Shown: positions 1 through 9,222, numbered from the stretch's first letter. The stretch: DNA of 64,000 nt from Chitinophaga sp. S165 (GCF_003182155.1 NZ_QGTG01000004.1:248001-312000); one strand, 5' to 3'. Translations and numbers: made by a program. Notes: generated by a model not told the origin, from the sequence alone.

Positions 1-1245
1 GCGCTGACACACAAAAGACCTGTGTTCATTGAATGTTACAAAGAGGTATGGGGCGAACCCTGTTTGCCGCCGCCTGACACCAGGTTAGAACCTATTATTC
101 CCAAAAGTGAACCGCTGGCACTGGAAAATGCAGTGACAGCTGCGTGGGCGCAGATCACGCAGGCGAAGAAGAATCCAATAATCTTTGCCGGTGTGGAAGT
201 ATTACGTCATGGTCTATCGCCTCTGCTACAGGAGCTGATCGACGTAAGCGGCTTTCTGTATACTACCACGAGCCTGGGTAAAACAGTACTTGATGAAGGC
301 GGAGATAAGTTTATTGGTACCTATTCGGATCAGGCATCTATTCAGAGTGTGCTGGACGTAGTATCGGATGCAGATTGTTTCCTGACACTGGGTACGATTA
401 TCACAGACGATTATCTTTGGTTCATTGAGAATAATTATGCAAACATGGTGCTGGCTACCACGGAACTGATCAGGGTCGGGTATTTCATTTATGAGGGTGT
501 GACCATGAAGGACTTCATGGAAGCCCTTATAGCCCGTTTCAAAGCGCAGGGCAAGCCCTATCCGCTGGAGGTAAAGGCGCCGCCACAGCCGCCTTATCCG
601 GACCCATGGGCGGCCAATTCGGATCCCCGCTGGAACGACAGGCCAGACGTGATCACCTATAACCGTTTCTTCCAGTATACGATGAAGTACCTGACAGATA
701 ACAATCTGTTGAACCAGATCGTCTGGACTTTCGGCATCAGCTCCGCCATGTATGTGGCTACAAATGCCTATGGATTATTTCAGAATAGTTTCCTGGCATC
801 TGCAGCCTGGCAGATCATTGGTTATGAAACAGGCGCTGCCTCAGGTGCACAGCTGGGTAGTGGAAAACGTGCATTTACCGTAGCAGGGGATGGCGGTTTT
901 ATGATGGTTTGTCAGTCATTGTCCACACTTGCCAGGAACAAACTTAACGCCGTGATATTCGTAATGAGTAACGGCGTGTATGCGATAGAGCAGGTATATG
1001 TGGACCTGAATGCCTTTAAGCCTGGGCCGGAACACAAGTTTGATACCTTCGACATCCTGCCTAAATGGGATTACCTGGCACTGGCGCAAGCCTTTGGCGC
1101 TAAAGGTTACCGTGTAACAACAGTAGATGAGCTGGTGAATTTATTACCTCAGTTAGAAAGCCTGACAGACGTGCCTGCGCTGGTGGAAGTGGTTATTCCT
1201 GAAAAGGATCTTCCGCAACAGATGTACCGACTTGGTATCGAATAA
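1..1245 (+). CDS. Thiamine-diphosphate-dependent 2-keto-acid decarboxylase, 5' end cut by window
   Basis: This is a thiamine-diphosphate enzyme of the pyruvate/indolepyruvate decarboxylase family, which would decarboxylate a 2-keto acid to an aldehyde in the cytoplasm. The reading frame is open from base 1 (Ala-Leu-Thr-His-Lys-Arg-Pro precedes the GTG at 22), so the gene starts outside the window; 414 residues are visible. The N-terminal pyrimidine-binding domain with its catalytic Glu is mostly missing. The central domain spans roughly visible residues 35-190. The C-terminal cofactor domain carries the GDG...N signature (AGDGGFMMVCQS, then SNGVYAIEQ). An amino acid oxidase begins 38 bp downstream on the same strand and could supply the keto acid. 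Substrate is inferred; the family assignment is firm, but phenylpyruvate, indolepyruvate or branched keto acids are all possible. Confidence 0.85.
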   Translation, partial: ALTHKRPVFIECYKEVWGEPCLPPPDTRLEPIIPKSEPLALENAVTAAWAQITQAKKNPIIFAGVEVLRHGLSPLLQELIDVSGFLYTTTSLGKTVLDEGGDKFIGTYSDQASIQSVLDVVSDADCFLTLGTIITDDYLWFIENNYANMVLATTELIRVGYFIYEGVTMKDFMEALIARFKAQGKPYPLEVKAPPQPPYPDPWAANSDPRWNDRPDVITYNRFFQYTMKYLTDNNLLNQIVWTFGISSAMYVATNAYGLFQNSFLASAAWQIIGYETGAASGAQLGSGKRAFTVAGDGGFMMVCQSLSTLARNKLNAVIFVMSNGVYAIEQVYVDLNAFKPGPEHKFDTFDILPKWDYLALAQAFGAKGYRVTTVDELVNLLPQLESLTDVPALVEVVIPEKDLPQQMYRLGIE

Positions 1246-1283
1246 CAAGTAAATATTACATACTCAACATTAAACATATTTCT

Positions 1284-3296
1284 ATGGCTAAAACCTATTC
1301 TATCTTCGGCGCCGGCGCCTCGGGGCTTTATACTGCATGGCGATTACTCAACGGTATTGTGGACAGCGAATCTGCCAAAGCTAAACAGCTGCAAACAGGC
1401 GATACATTGGAGCTCTTCGATTGGGGCGAGTATACTTTCAATAAAGATAACAAAGGGACCCGCGAGGCTGGTGCACGTGTATGTACATGGCATTACAAGG
1501 ATGATCCCAACAACTCATACCTGGAAGTAGGCGGGATGCGTTATTCATACTGGGATGGCAACAATGATGGCAAGAGTGGTGGTCACAGGCTGGTAACAAA
1601 AGTGATCGAGCAGCTTGGATTAACACCATTGTCTGTTCCGTTCAATGAGTCGACAAATCCACTGTTCTATCTGCGTACGAAGAATATGTACCTGAATGAT
1701 ATTACATCGAGTAATCCTGCTCCTTACAATGCAGATCATTATGCTGCTGCAGACTCTCCTGATACCGGCTTCAATACAGTCGAGAACCTGGCTGTTACTG
1801 CCGACTCCGGGCCATCAACAAGAGCAGAGTGGTGCAAGTTCTATCAGAACGGTGTGATCAATGTTGATCTGCCGGATACTTCTGTATTTAAAAAGGGCGA
1901 TAAACTGAGTGATATCGGCTACTGGAACCTCATGTTTGATCAACTGGGATCGGAGGGGTTCGCTTATACTGCTGCTGGTAACGGTTATACCTCGAACGTG
2001 ATCAACTGGAACTCTGCGGTAGCTTTCCAGGCGAATAACGAGTTTACACCAGGTACAGAATACCGGACGTTGAAAACCGGGTATTCCAGTATGTTCAATG
2101 CCTTATTTGATGATATTCTGAGGCTGGCGAAGGAAAGCGGTGTAACCTTTAAATATCAACCCAATACACGTTTGCATTCCATCTTGTCGACGGTGGACGG
2201 TAAGGTACGTTATACCACAGCCGCCCGCGCCAATCCTAATAAAAAGAGCGCTGAAGGTTTCACGGACGCTGCCTGGATGGCGATGCCGCGTGCTTCGATA
2301 GAAATGGTAGCCCAGGCTACCCGTTATGAAGATCATGAAGGTACTGATGTACTGAATGATACGCAGGTACAGTTGTATCTTGAATCAGCTATCCTGCAGC
2401 CTTCTTATAAGGTGGGCATGTTCTTTAAACATCCATGGTGGGCAAATAATTATCAGGGAGATGATTCTGCTACCTATCCTGCACAGATCAACAGTTATGA
2501 GGTAACACAGGATGTCATTAATGCTTTGGGTAAAGAAGGATTTCCGCCGGGTTATCTGGATGCGATGAAAGACCCTAGCAATAAGATCCTGGAAGTGCCT
2601 TATGCGTCTACGGATATTTTCATCAAGTCGGTAGAACATGCTATCCAGGCAAGACTGACAGTGCCGCAGGAAGAACAGTTACTGAAAGCTTCTGAGCGTA
2701 ATACCATCGGGCCAAGCGTGACTGATACTCCTATCCGCCAGGTGGTTTATTTTGGTAATAATGCCCTGAACGCCACTGGAGAGCCAGTGTATGGCCTGCT
2801 CGCCGCTTACGATGATGAACAGTTCACCACTTTCTGGAGAGAGCTGGAGCTTGGACCAAACCAGGGAAGAATAACGCCGGTATCGCAGGATACACAAACG
2901 CTTGATGGTCCGCGTACGGTTCCGGACATTATGGTCAAGATGTTACGCCAGCAACTGGCAGCCGTACATTTCGGTCCGCAGTCCAGTTATCTGAGTGTGC
3001 CTGAACCATTGGAAGCGCGTTATATGGATTGGTCGTTACCGCCATTCAATGCCGGTTATCATGCTTATGCAGCGCATTATGACGTTTGTGATGTGCAGCA
3101 GAAGATCAGGAAACCTTCACAGCTGATCAATGGTGCAGATGCGAATATCTTTATAGTGGGAGAGGCGTATTCGAATGATCAGGCATGGGTGGAAGGAGCT
3201 TATTGCACAGCTGAGTCAGTACTGAATGATTTCTTTGGCGTGACGCCTTTGATCGATAATACACATTATCCGTTCATATGTCCATGTGGAAAGTGA
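1284..3296 (+). CDS. FAD-dependent L-amino-acid oxidase / flavin amine oxidase family
   Basis: A 670-residue flavoprotein predicted to oxidise an L-amino acid to the imino/keto acid with release of ammonia and H2O2. The N-terminus has the Rossmann dinucleotide motif GAGASG at residues 9-14, followed by an EVGGMRY-type segment near residue 90 that is typical of amine oxidases. The C-terminus has GEAYSNDQAWVEGA, the conserved FAD-contacting end of this superfamily. No signal peptide is present, so it should be cytoplasmic. It is longer than VioA/RebO-type tryptophan oxidases and closer in size to bacterial phenylalanine oxidase, with extra sequence between residues 130 and 330. It lies 38 bp after a keto-acid decarboxylase, probably in one operon, and is followed by a strong terminator. 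Substrate specificity cannot be read from the sequence; an aromatic amino acid is my inference. Confidence 0.75.
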   Translation: MAKTYSIFGAGASGLYTAWRLLNGIVDSESAKAKQLQTGDTLELFDWGEYTFNKDNKGTREAGARVCTWHYKDDPNNSYLEVGGMRYSYWDGNNDGKSGGHRLVTKVIEQLGLTPLSVPFNESTNPLFYLRTKNMYLNDITSSNPAPYNADHYAAADSPDTGFNTVENLAVTADSGPSTRAEWCKFYQNGVINVDLPDTSVFKKGDKLSDIGYWNLMFDQLGSEGFAYTAAGNGYTSNVINWNSAVAFQANNEFTPGTEYRTLKTGYSSMFNALFDDILRLAKESGVTFKYQPNTRLHSILSTVDGKVRYTTAARANPNKKSAEGFTDAAWMAMPRASIEMVAQATRYEDHEGTDVLNDTQVQLYLESAILQPSYKVGMFFKHPWWANNYQGDDSATYPAQINSYEVTQDVINALGKEGFPPGYLDAMKDPSNKILEVPYASTDIFIKSVEHAIQARLTVPQEEQLLKASERNTIGPSVTDTPIRQVVYFGNNALNATGEPVYGLLAAYDDEQFTTFWRELELGPNQGRITPVSQDTQTLDGPRTVPDIMVKMLRQQLAAVHFGPQSSYLSVPEPLEARYMDWSLPPFNAGYHAYAAHYDVCDVQQKIRKPSQLINGADANIFIVGEAYSNDQAWVEGAYCTAESVLNDFFGVTPLIDNTHYPFICPCGK

Positions 3297-3315
3297 TTTG
3301 CTTATGAAGAATAAG

Positions 3316-3347
3316 AGCCCGCTGCGATTAGTGCAGCGGGCTTTTTT
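3316..3347. terminator. Rho-independent terminator between convergent genes
   Basis: A perfect 10-bp stem (AGCCCGCTGC at 3316-3325 with GCAGCGGGCT at 3333-3342), 7-nt loop and a T run. It ends the oxidase transcript and lies just after the stop of the opposing gene, so it may work in both directions. Confidence 0.85.
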
Positions 3348-3349
3348 AA

Positions 3350-4147
3350 TTATTTAACTATTGTTGTTTTCCATCCATCATAGACACCGTTATATTTCTT
3401 CGCTTCCTTTTTTAGTTCTGTAGTGATCTTACTGATAATTGGTAACGCGATCTTATCCATACGGGAGATACGCAATCTGTTCTTTGTTTTTTCTTCTACT
3501 TTGAAGTGCTGACTTGTGGCATATGGGATAAAATAATCCATATCCTTCTCTGTAGCGAACAATATCCAGTGGTCAACCCGTCTTTCTTTCTCCGGCTTAT
3601 CACCCTGCTGTTCAAGGGACATCAGTATTTTCTCATTTTGTGTGTATTCAAGCGTTTCTTCATTCGGGTGTAAGAATTTCAGGTATGCGTCCCAGTTTTT
3701 ATCAGCTTTGATAGTGATGCCCGGTTCATAAGTACTGAAATGCTTTTGAAACAGCGTAACGAGGAGATCCCTTATGCCAACAGTATCCACTAAATAGTAG
3801 TATTCCATACGTTCACACTGATAAGTGAAGGTACCGGCCATGATATTCTTTACATGTGCGGTGACATTTGCATAGACGGAATCTGATAACCGGTAGAGAC
3901 TGGATAATTCAGTTTCGGTTGGTATGCCCTGGTCACAGTTCTTGAATTTTACGTTTGTGATAAGGACATAGGGGAAGCCGCTGACAGGACCTGTTTGTTT
4001 AAGGTCCTTATTAAGAACAGTATTGCCTGCGCCTTCTTTATATTGCGACATGTTACCGTCCTGATTTGCATGCTGGGCCTTTGATGTGACGGATATCATC
4101 ATAGGTAAGGCGAACATTAATACGGGTTTACGAATAGTAATGTGCAT
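3350..4147 (-). CDS. Secreted protein of unknown function
   Basis: A 265-residue protein I do not recognise. The first 24 residues form a signal peptide (hydrophobic LMFALPMMISV core, cleavage plausible after SKA-Q), so it is probably periplasmic or exported; there is no lipobox. The mature part is mixed alpha/beta with Tyr- and Lys-rich stretches (MEYYYLVD near residue 115) and ends in a basic helix followed by VYDGWKTTIVK. No catalytic motif is evident. It is a single gene convergent with the oxidase and followed upstream by the lipase gene on the same strand, separated by that gene's terminator, so it is likely monocistronic. Confidence 0.6.
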   Translation of the reverse strand: MHITIRKPVLMFALPMMISVTSKAQHANQDGNMSQYKEGAGNTVLNKDLKQTGPVSGFPYVLITNVKFKNCDQGIPTETELSSLYRLSDSVYANVTAHVKNIMAGTFTYQCERMEYYYLVDTVGIRDLLVTLFQKHFSTYEPGITIKADKNWDAYLKFLHPNEETLEYTQNEKILMSLEQQGDKPEKERRVDHWILFATEKDMDYFIPYATSQHFKVEEKTKNRLRISRMDKIALPIISKITTELKKEAKKYNGVYDGWKTTIVK

Positions 4148-4197
4148 CTGGTCTGTATTTATAGATATGGTACCGGAAAGATAGGGTATAAATAAAA

Positions 4198-4223
4198 AGA
4201 ATCCGCTCTTCCGGGCGGATTCT
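4198..4223 (-). terminator. Rho-independent terminator of the lipase gene
   Basis: A 9-bp perfect stem (AGAATCCGC with GCGGATTCT), 8-nt loop, followed on the minus strand by a T-rich tail, 23 bp after the lipase stop codon. Confidence 0.8.
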
Positions 4224-4245
4224 TTTGAGATAGTTGCTGATATAT

Positions 4246-5226
4246 TTATTCTTCAAATAGTACAATTTCGCGTTCGGCAATCTCATTTGTGGCCAGCAAA
4301 GAACGCTTCATTTCATGTATTTCTTTAAGCGTCGACAGCCATGTTTCTTTGGCAACAGAAGGAACTGCCGTACTTGACATTCGCAGGCCGTATACAGCAT
4401 CAATGAAGTGCCCTACCCATACTTGTGGATTGAGCCATACACAATGGTTCAGCACTGTCTGGTAATTAAGAAGACTATGATCTGAAAGTGCGTCAACAGT
4501 ACCAAAGATGGAACTGAACGCGATGTTGAATTCTCTTCCTATAGACACATAACCGGGAACATACCATGGGAAAGTTGGAATAATGTCCCAGTAATTGGCT
4601 ACGCGGATGATCTTTCCTGTAGCGCCAGCATTGTTGCAGGCAGTCTGCCAGCTGGCATCTCCTACCATAGGGCTCGCAAAGTTAATGGTACCGATACGCA
4701 CAGTAGGTAAGCTGACACGCATATCCAGTGTAAAGAGCTGTGATAATGCGCCGCCCAGGCTATGCCCGGTAATGAATATTTCTGATGCGGTAGGCGCCAG
4801 GGCGGTAAAGATCTGTTGCTGCATGGTTAGCTTCATATTCCCTCCTTTAGTGGCATAAATGCTATTAAATCCGCTACTGACATTTGCTACTGGAGATACT
4901 GTGTTACTAAAGGGCTTAAATGCTTCCAGTTCGAAATTCGCATCTTCATAGAGGTCCGCTATTGAACTGGTGCCACGGAATGCAACGATGAACCGGTTCT
5001 TAACGTTTTCTGGTCCGACATATTTAAAGATCAATCCGAAACGTTCTTCCTGGCCATATGTGCTGAACCAGTCATCCCAACCGGTGAACCTGGCCCAGTA
5101 AATGTAGTTGTCGGGTGCCTTGAAAGGTTTGCGTTCATAATCGTTATAAGCGGCCAAAGAAGCCTGTGCCAAAGCGAGTGTGAGTGTGGGATCGATCCGG
5201 AATGAGGGTTGAGGGGTGTTGTTCAT
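4246..5226 (-). CDS. Class 3 lipase-like alpha/beta hydrolase
   Basis: A 326-residue alpha/beta hydrolase of the fungal lipase-like class 3 family, expected to hydrolyse acylglycerols or other esters. The nucleophile elbow GHSLGGAL places the catalytic serine at residue 156. The rest of the triad is visible as Asp214 (NYWDIIPTFP) and His250 (ALSDHSLLNY), and the oxyanion strand as VAFRGTSS at 81-88. There is no signal peptide, so it is either cytoplasmic or exported by a route not visible here. It stands alone with its own terminator, divergent from the solenoid gene at 5480. The family call is firm; the substrate is unknown. Confidence 0.85.
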   Translation of the reverse strand: MNNTPQPSFRIDPTLTLALAQASLAAYNDYERKPFKAPDNYIYWARFTGWDDWFSTYGQEERFGLIFKYVGPENVKNRFIVAFRGTSSIADLYEDANFELEAFKPFSNTVSPVANVSSGFNSIYATKGGNMKLTMQQQIFTALAPTASEIFITGHSLGGALSQLFTLDMRVSLPTVRIGTINFASPMVGDASWQTACNNAGATGKIIRVANYWDIIPTFPWYVPGYVSIGREFNIAFSSIFGTVDALSDHSLLNYQTVLNHCVWLNPQVWVGHFIDAVYGLRMSSTAVPSVAKETWLSTLKEIHEMKRSLLATNEIAEREIVLFEE

Positions 5227-5479
5227 GTGGAAATTTTTAAGGTTAAAGAATAGTAAAAGAGTTTTCTGTATACGGGGTAGAAAGCGTTCTAAAATTACGG
5301 GAATTTAATCCAAAATATTGAAACCATGTTATATGGAGTTATCCATTGTAGCAATAGCAAATAGTGGTATTGAAAAGGGGCTTGTAACTGCCGTGCAGTT
5401 TCGCACTAACCAGAAATACGAATTTGAAAATCTGTATTATATTGTGCTATAGTATATACGGACCCTCTATACCTATCTT

Positions 5480-7597
5480 ATGCAGAATAAAACAAACGCC
5501 GAGCTGGTGGCATTGCTCGATAATGAAGAAATGAGAGATGATGCGGCTATGCAACTATTGCAACAATCCCCTTCCCAGAATGATCTCGTGCAGATCATAC
5601 GTCGTGAATTGCATAATAAGAAAGCCGCCTGGGAGTTGTATAAAAGCAGGGCAACAAAAGAAGAATTGTATGGTGATATCCATTGGATACATGTCCGGGA
5701 CTGGCTGGAAGAACCCTTACTGAAATTCGATCTTAACCAGGAACAACTATACCGTTTCCTCACCTATGGCGGAGGGAGGGAAGCTACCTGGCAACGGCTG
5801 TTGAAAACATCACCCGGCAAGCGTCAGTTATTGGATGTACTGGAAAGATCGGGGTACAGGAATGAGGTTGCCGCTTATCTGTTGACACAGCCCGATGACA
5901 ATGAATTATTATCTTATATAGTCCAATATACAGATCATGGGGAAGCAGCCTGGAAGCGGCTAAAAAAGAACAATCCTGATAAGGATTGTTTGGAAACGGC
6001 AATGAAGTCTGATTACGCGGCAGAGGCATGGGAGTTGTATCTGAGATTCCCGGTTGAAAAATTTGATCTGTATGTTCTCATGCATTATAATGAACGCATG
6101 ACCGATATCGTAGCAGCAGAATTGTTACGCAGAGAGCCTACACAAAAAGACCTGCTGGAAATTGTGGGGCACTCTTCATTATGGCAACCAGCATGGGAAG
6201 AATTGTTGAAGCGTGGGATAGGAAACTTTGAGCTGGCTAGTCTTATTTATGGTACCCGGTTTAAAGAGCTGGCATGGGAGCAATTGAAAAAACAGTCGCC
6301 GACACTTCATGAGTTACTTGGCGCAATCAATTACGAAGATGAGGATAATGAATACAATGCCATTATCGGGGCATATATGCTGCAATGCTCTCCTACCAAC
6401 CAGTATCTTTGTTACCTGATCGACTATGTGGCAGAGGTACGGGATGCTGCTATCGATATGTTATTGAAACAATCGCCTAATGAGAAGGAACGCGAATTGA
6501 TCGCTGAGTATCGTTTCTCCGATAGTGAAATAGCGAAAAGTGATGTCTCCAATCTCCATTCTGAGAACGATCTGATGGAGATTTTTGAGCATGAATATGA
6601 AAAGAAGAAAGATGTATTTGAGCAACTACAACGGCTGAATTTACTGTCCGCAGAGAAACTAAAGGTTCTGTATAAGAATGGGTATGGTATAAGACATCTT
6701 ATCTGGGAGGAGGCTCGTAAGGATACATTGACAAAAGATGATCTCGTGTATTACTATTGTTACGCAGATAGCAGTTTTCGTGGAGAGATCTGGGAGCAAT
6801 TAACAGAAAATGGGCTTGACAAGACACGCCTGGTGGAGATCATAAAGTTTGGCCTCGGAAGACCTGCTGGAGACCTGTTGCTACAACAGTCACCTATCTA
6901 TGAACAGCTTTATCTGATCATGAAGAATAACACTGATGAGGATATCTTAAGAGCGGCTTTCCTGAAAGCGATGGATCTGCCACTGGGAGACAGAGAGCTT
7001 CATTCAATAACGTTTATATCGGAGAAGATGGCAAAGATTGCCTGGGAAGAGTGGTGCCGGCGTGGTAATGTTACGGACGATCAACTGTTCTATTTTATAA
7101 GAGATACGGTTGTCCGTGACCAGGCATGGGAGCTTTTGAAATCCAGACCGAAAGATAATGAACTTCTCGTGAGGCTATTGGAGCAATCTTACTCTTTTCA
7201 TAATGAGATCTGGGAATTTATGGACGAGGATATGCTGTCATTTAAAGCATTGACTGATCTTATTATTGCCAAAAGAAAGCCGCAGGAATGTGCCGCTGTA
7301 CTAAGGCGACGCCTCGGTATGGAGGCCGAAGATGAGCGTGCATTAAAGCTTAGAATAGCTTTAAAAGTGATTGATGGAGGTGGAGGGTTACTGGTGGGTG
7401 AACATCATGCGGAAGACGCCCATAGCCTCGCAGGATGGGCAGTGCTGCTGTCGGTCCAGGACAGGAAGGTAGAAGCGGAACATGGAACATTGGTTACCGC
7501 ATGTGCATTGATCCCGTCTCTCGGAAAGTTTTTAGCTTCTGGAGATCTGGAAGAGATACGTCAGGCATTGGTTGCGGAAAAATTTGTAAAGGATTGA
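5480..7597 (+). CDS. Large alpha-solenoid repeat protein of unknown function
   Basis: A 705-residue, Leu/Glu/Trp-rich protein with no signal peptide or membrane segment. From about residue 20 to 620 it is built from imperfect repeats of roughly 30-35 residues. Each has a helix starting AAW(E/K)xLLK, a short turn often containing a Pro (SP, TP, EP), then a second helix of the type DLLxIIxY. More than a dozen copies can be counted, for example AAWELYKSR, ATWQRLLKTSP, AAWKRLKKNNP, AWEELLKRG and AWEQLKKQSP. This pattern resembles HEAT or LRV-like alpha solenoids, which usually bind protein partners. The last 75 residues differ (VIDGGGGLLVGEHHAEDAHS...) and may form a cap or separate domain. The gene is alone, divergent from the lipase. 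Function is unknown. Confidence 0.65.
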   Translation: MQNKTNAELVALLDNEEMRDDAAMQLLQQSPSQNDLVQIIRRELHNKKAAWELYKSRATKEELYGDIHWIHVRDWLEEPLLKFDLNQEQLYRFLTYGGGREATWQRLLKTSPGKRQLLDVLERSGYRNEVAAYLLTQPDDNELLSYIVQYTDHGEAAWKRLKKNNPDKDCLETAMKSDYAAEAWELYLRFPVEKFDLYVLMHYNERMTDIVAAELLRREPTQKDLLEIVGHSSLWQPAWEELLKRGIGNFELASLIYGTRFKELAWEQLKKQSPTLHELLGAINYEDEDNEYNAIIGAYMLQCSPTNQYLCYLIDYVAEVRDAAIDMLLKQSPNEKERELIAEYRFSDSEIAKSDVSNLHSENDLMEIFEHEYEKKKDVFEQLQRLNLLSAEKLKVLYKNGYGIRHLIWEEARKDTLTKDDLVYYYCYADSSFRGEIWEQLTENGLDKTRLVEIIKFGLGRPAGDLLLQQSPIYEQLYLIMKNNTDEDILRAAFLKAMDLPLGDRELHSITFISEKMAKIAWEEWCRRGNVTDDQLFYFIRDTVVRDQAWELLKSRPKDNELLVRLLEQSYSFHNEIWEFMDEDMLSFKALTDLIIAKRKPQECAAVLRRRLGMEAEDERALKLRIALKVIDGGGGLLVGEHHAEDAHSLAGWAVLLSVQDRKVEAEHGTLVTACALIPSLGKFLASGDLEEIRQALVAEKFVKD

Positions 7598-7857
7598 CAG
7601 CATAACTTAGTGCATGTCAGGCATTGCCAGGCTATTTTGGGATCAAGTTGAAAACTTGAAAGGATTTGTATGCTAATATCAATAGCAAAAATGAATAGGT
7701 CTCAACTATAAATCCACATTAAAAGCCATAGCTACGCCTATCCACTTTTAACGTGGGAGCAACACATGCCAAAATAATCCTCACTAGCTCACAAATTGAA
7801 GAATATTCAAGTTCCCCACTCAGAAAGAAGCCCTTCGTAAACAGTGAAAACGTTCCT

Positions 7858-8397
7858 TTATGAAAGCAGCAATTCCTTCACCGTTAGATTCCCCGGCAGA
7901 TTTTTCGCTGCCACAATGACTTTACCGCCTGCAGGCAGGGCAGTGGCTTTATAATACCAATCTACTCCGTTCCTACCCAAAAATGCCCGCCCGCTCTCGG
8001 TAACAACGCCGTCAGCGTCTACTACCTTTACTTCCACTTCTGCTACGCGGAACTCATTTTGGGCAGTCACTACAACTTCCTCATCTTCTAACCTGATATT
8101 TTGGATCTCAGGACTGCGGTAGGCATCCTTCACCGCTATATTATAGGCATTTTGCCCCGGCCCCGCCAGCGACTGATAGTAAGCCTTTATCTGCGGATCT
8201 TCCAGCATTTGCTGCGCACGCATCGAAGCAATAGTCATCTTATGCCTTGCTTCCAGCTGCTTTTGTGTAGGCTTTTTCCTTGAAGGGCCGCGTTTCTTCG
8301 CCATAATGATCTGCCCATTCCTTTCGTAGATCGTGATTTGCTTGCCAAGAGAACCCCTGACAAGTTGCATGAGGATATTGTCTTTAACAATGGCCAT
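7858..8397 (-). CDS. Conserved-looking orphan protein, 179 residues
   Basis: A 179-residue protein without signal peptide. Residues 1-30 (MAIVKDNILMQLVRGSLGKQ then ITIYERNGQ) form short strands. Residues 33-48 are very basic (AKKRGPSRKKPTQKQ), followed by helices including QMLEDPQIKAYYQSLAGPGQNAY. From residue 100 it is a beta-rich domain (VVVTAQNEFRVAEVEVKVVD...) that looks like an Ig/FN3-type sandwich. From memory, proteins with this start and a central 'AYY' helix recur in Bacteroidota as uncharacterised families, but I cannot name one. It is monocistronic and preceded 69 bp upstream by a striking array of 11-bp repeats, suggesting dedicated control. Confidence 0.6.
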   Translation of the reverse strand: MAIVKDNILMQLVRGSLGKQITIYERNGQIIMAKKRGPSRKKPTQKQLEARHKMTIASMRAQQMLEDPQIKAYYQSLAGPGQNAYNIAVKDAYRSPEIQNIRLEDEEVVVTAQNEFRVAEVEVKVVDADGVVTESGRAFLGRNGVDWYYKATALPAGGKVIVAAKNLPGNLTVKELLLS

Positions 8398-8465
8398 AAA
8401 AGTTATTTGAGGTTATAATTAACAAGTTTACTGTCTTGTGTATCTAAGGTACATATAATTATACT

Positions 8466-8552
8466 AAAAGGACATTAAAAGGTCATTTAAAGGTTACTTC
8501 AATATCGAATTGATATATAAATACCCTTTTAATGCCCTTTTAGTGTACTTTT
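8466..8552. promoter_or_regulatory. Array of three direct plus three inverted 11-bp repeats
   Basis: Three contiguous 11-bp units (AAAAGGACATT, AAAAGGTCATT, TAAAGGTTACT at 8466-8498), then a 21-bp AT-rich spacer, then three contiguous inverted units (8520-8552; on the minus strand AAAAGTACACT, AAAAGGGCATT, AAAAGGGTATT). Seen as an inverted repeat, ACTAAAAGGACATTAAAAGG (8463-8482) matches 8525-8544 with one mismatch. Units spaced by one helical turn suggest a cooperative multi-subunit operator. It sits upstream of the minus-strand gene ending at 8397. Confidence 0.6.
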
Positions 8553-8619
8553 GGTAAGCCGATAATAAGCTAATAGAGAGCCTATCGGGACGCTTCTTGG
8601 TTAGATACTTGCTCCTTTA

Positions 8620-9015
8620 TTATTTTTTATTAAGTTCGACCAAGTCCCATTGGTTGCCATAGAGATCTTCAAAAACCGCTAACGTCCCATATTGCTCTTG
8701 TTTTGGGGAGCTGATAAAATTTACCTGTCGCGCGACCATAGTATTGTAGTCGCGCCAAACATCATCAGTGGATAAAAACAGGTATACCGGTCCAGCGGTT
8801 TGGTTAATAATGCTTGCGGCTTGTTGTTTGTTCGCAGCTTTGGCCAATAGCAAACTGCGTTCTGCGGCGCCTGGAGGCGCTACTATTACCCTTCTTTTCC
8901 CGTCACCTTGTGGAGTGTCTTCAATAAGAATAAAACCCAATTTCCCGGTGAAAAATTCAATGGCTTCATCATACTCTTTTACTAAATAGACGGTGTGTGC
9001 TATTCGCTGTTCCAT
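8620..9015 (-). CDS. VOC-family (glyoxalase/bleomycin-resistance fold) protein
   Basis: A 131-residue protein of the vicinal oxygen chelate fold, consisting of two beta-alpha-beta-beta-beta modules. The first module starts IAHTVYLVKEYDEAIEFFTG with the following LGFILIEDTP. The second includes PVYLFLSTDDVWRDYNTMVA and ends with VFEDLYGNQWDLVEL, a classic VOC C-terminus in which a Glu near the end often binds metal. I start at the ATG at 9015 because the fold begins immediately after it; the frame stays open upstream to 9093 but that extension (basic, no fold) is not needed. Members act as lyases, dioxygenases or antibiotic-binding proteins; the substrate cannot be deduced. It lies in the same orientation as the NTF2-like genes, 207 bp away. 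Confidence 0.8.
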   Translation of the reverse strand: MEQRIAHTVYLVKEYDEAIEFFTGKLGFILIEDTPQGDGKRRVIVAPPGAAERSLLLAKAANKQQAASIINQTAGPVYLFLSTDDVWRDYNTMVARQVNFISSPKQEQYGTLAVFEDLYGNQWDLVELNKK

Positions 9016-9222
9016 GACTACTATTCTTTTTACTGGTGATGGCCGGACTAAGGCAGCTGAACGCATAATGTTGTGACTTCTTTGACTGAACAATGCCTGT
9101 AATTGAAATTTCTAAAGGGCACCTGAGAGGGGCTGATTCAGTCCTCTCAGGTACAATACATCACTAATGGACAGGCAGCAGATCGGTCTTTTTGGGGCTG
9201 CCTTATCCGACAGACATCATTT

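Noticed and set aside
7643-7756. Terminator hairpins after the solenoid gene
   Set aside because: TCAAGTT-GAA-AACTTGA (7643-7659) and CCACATTAAAAG/CTTTTAACGTGG (7714-7756, one mismatch) can pair, but neither has a T run; kept only as possible structure.
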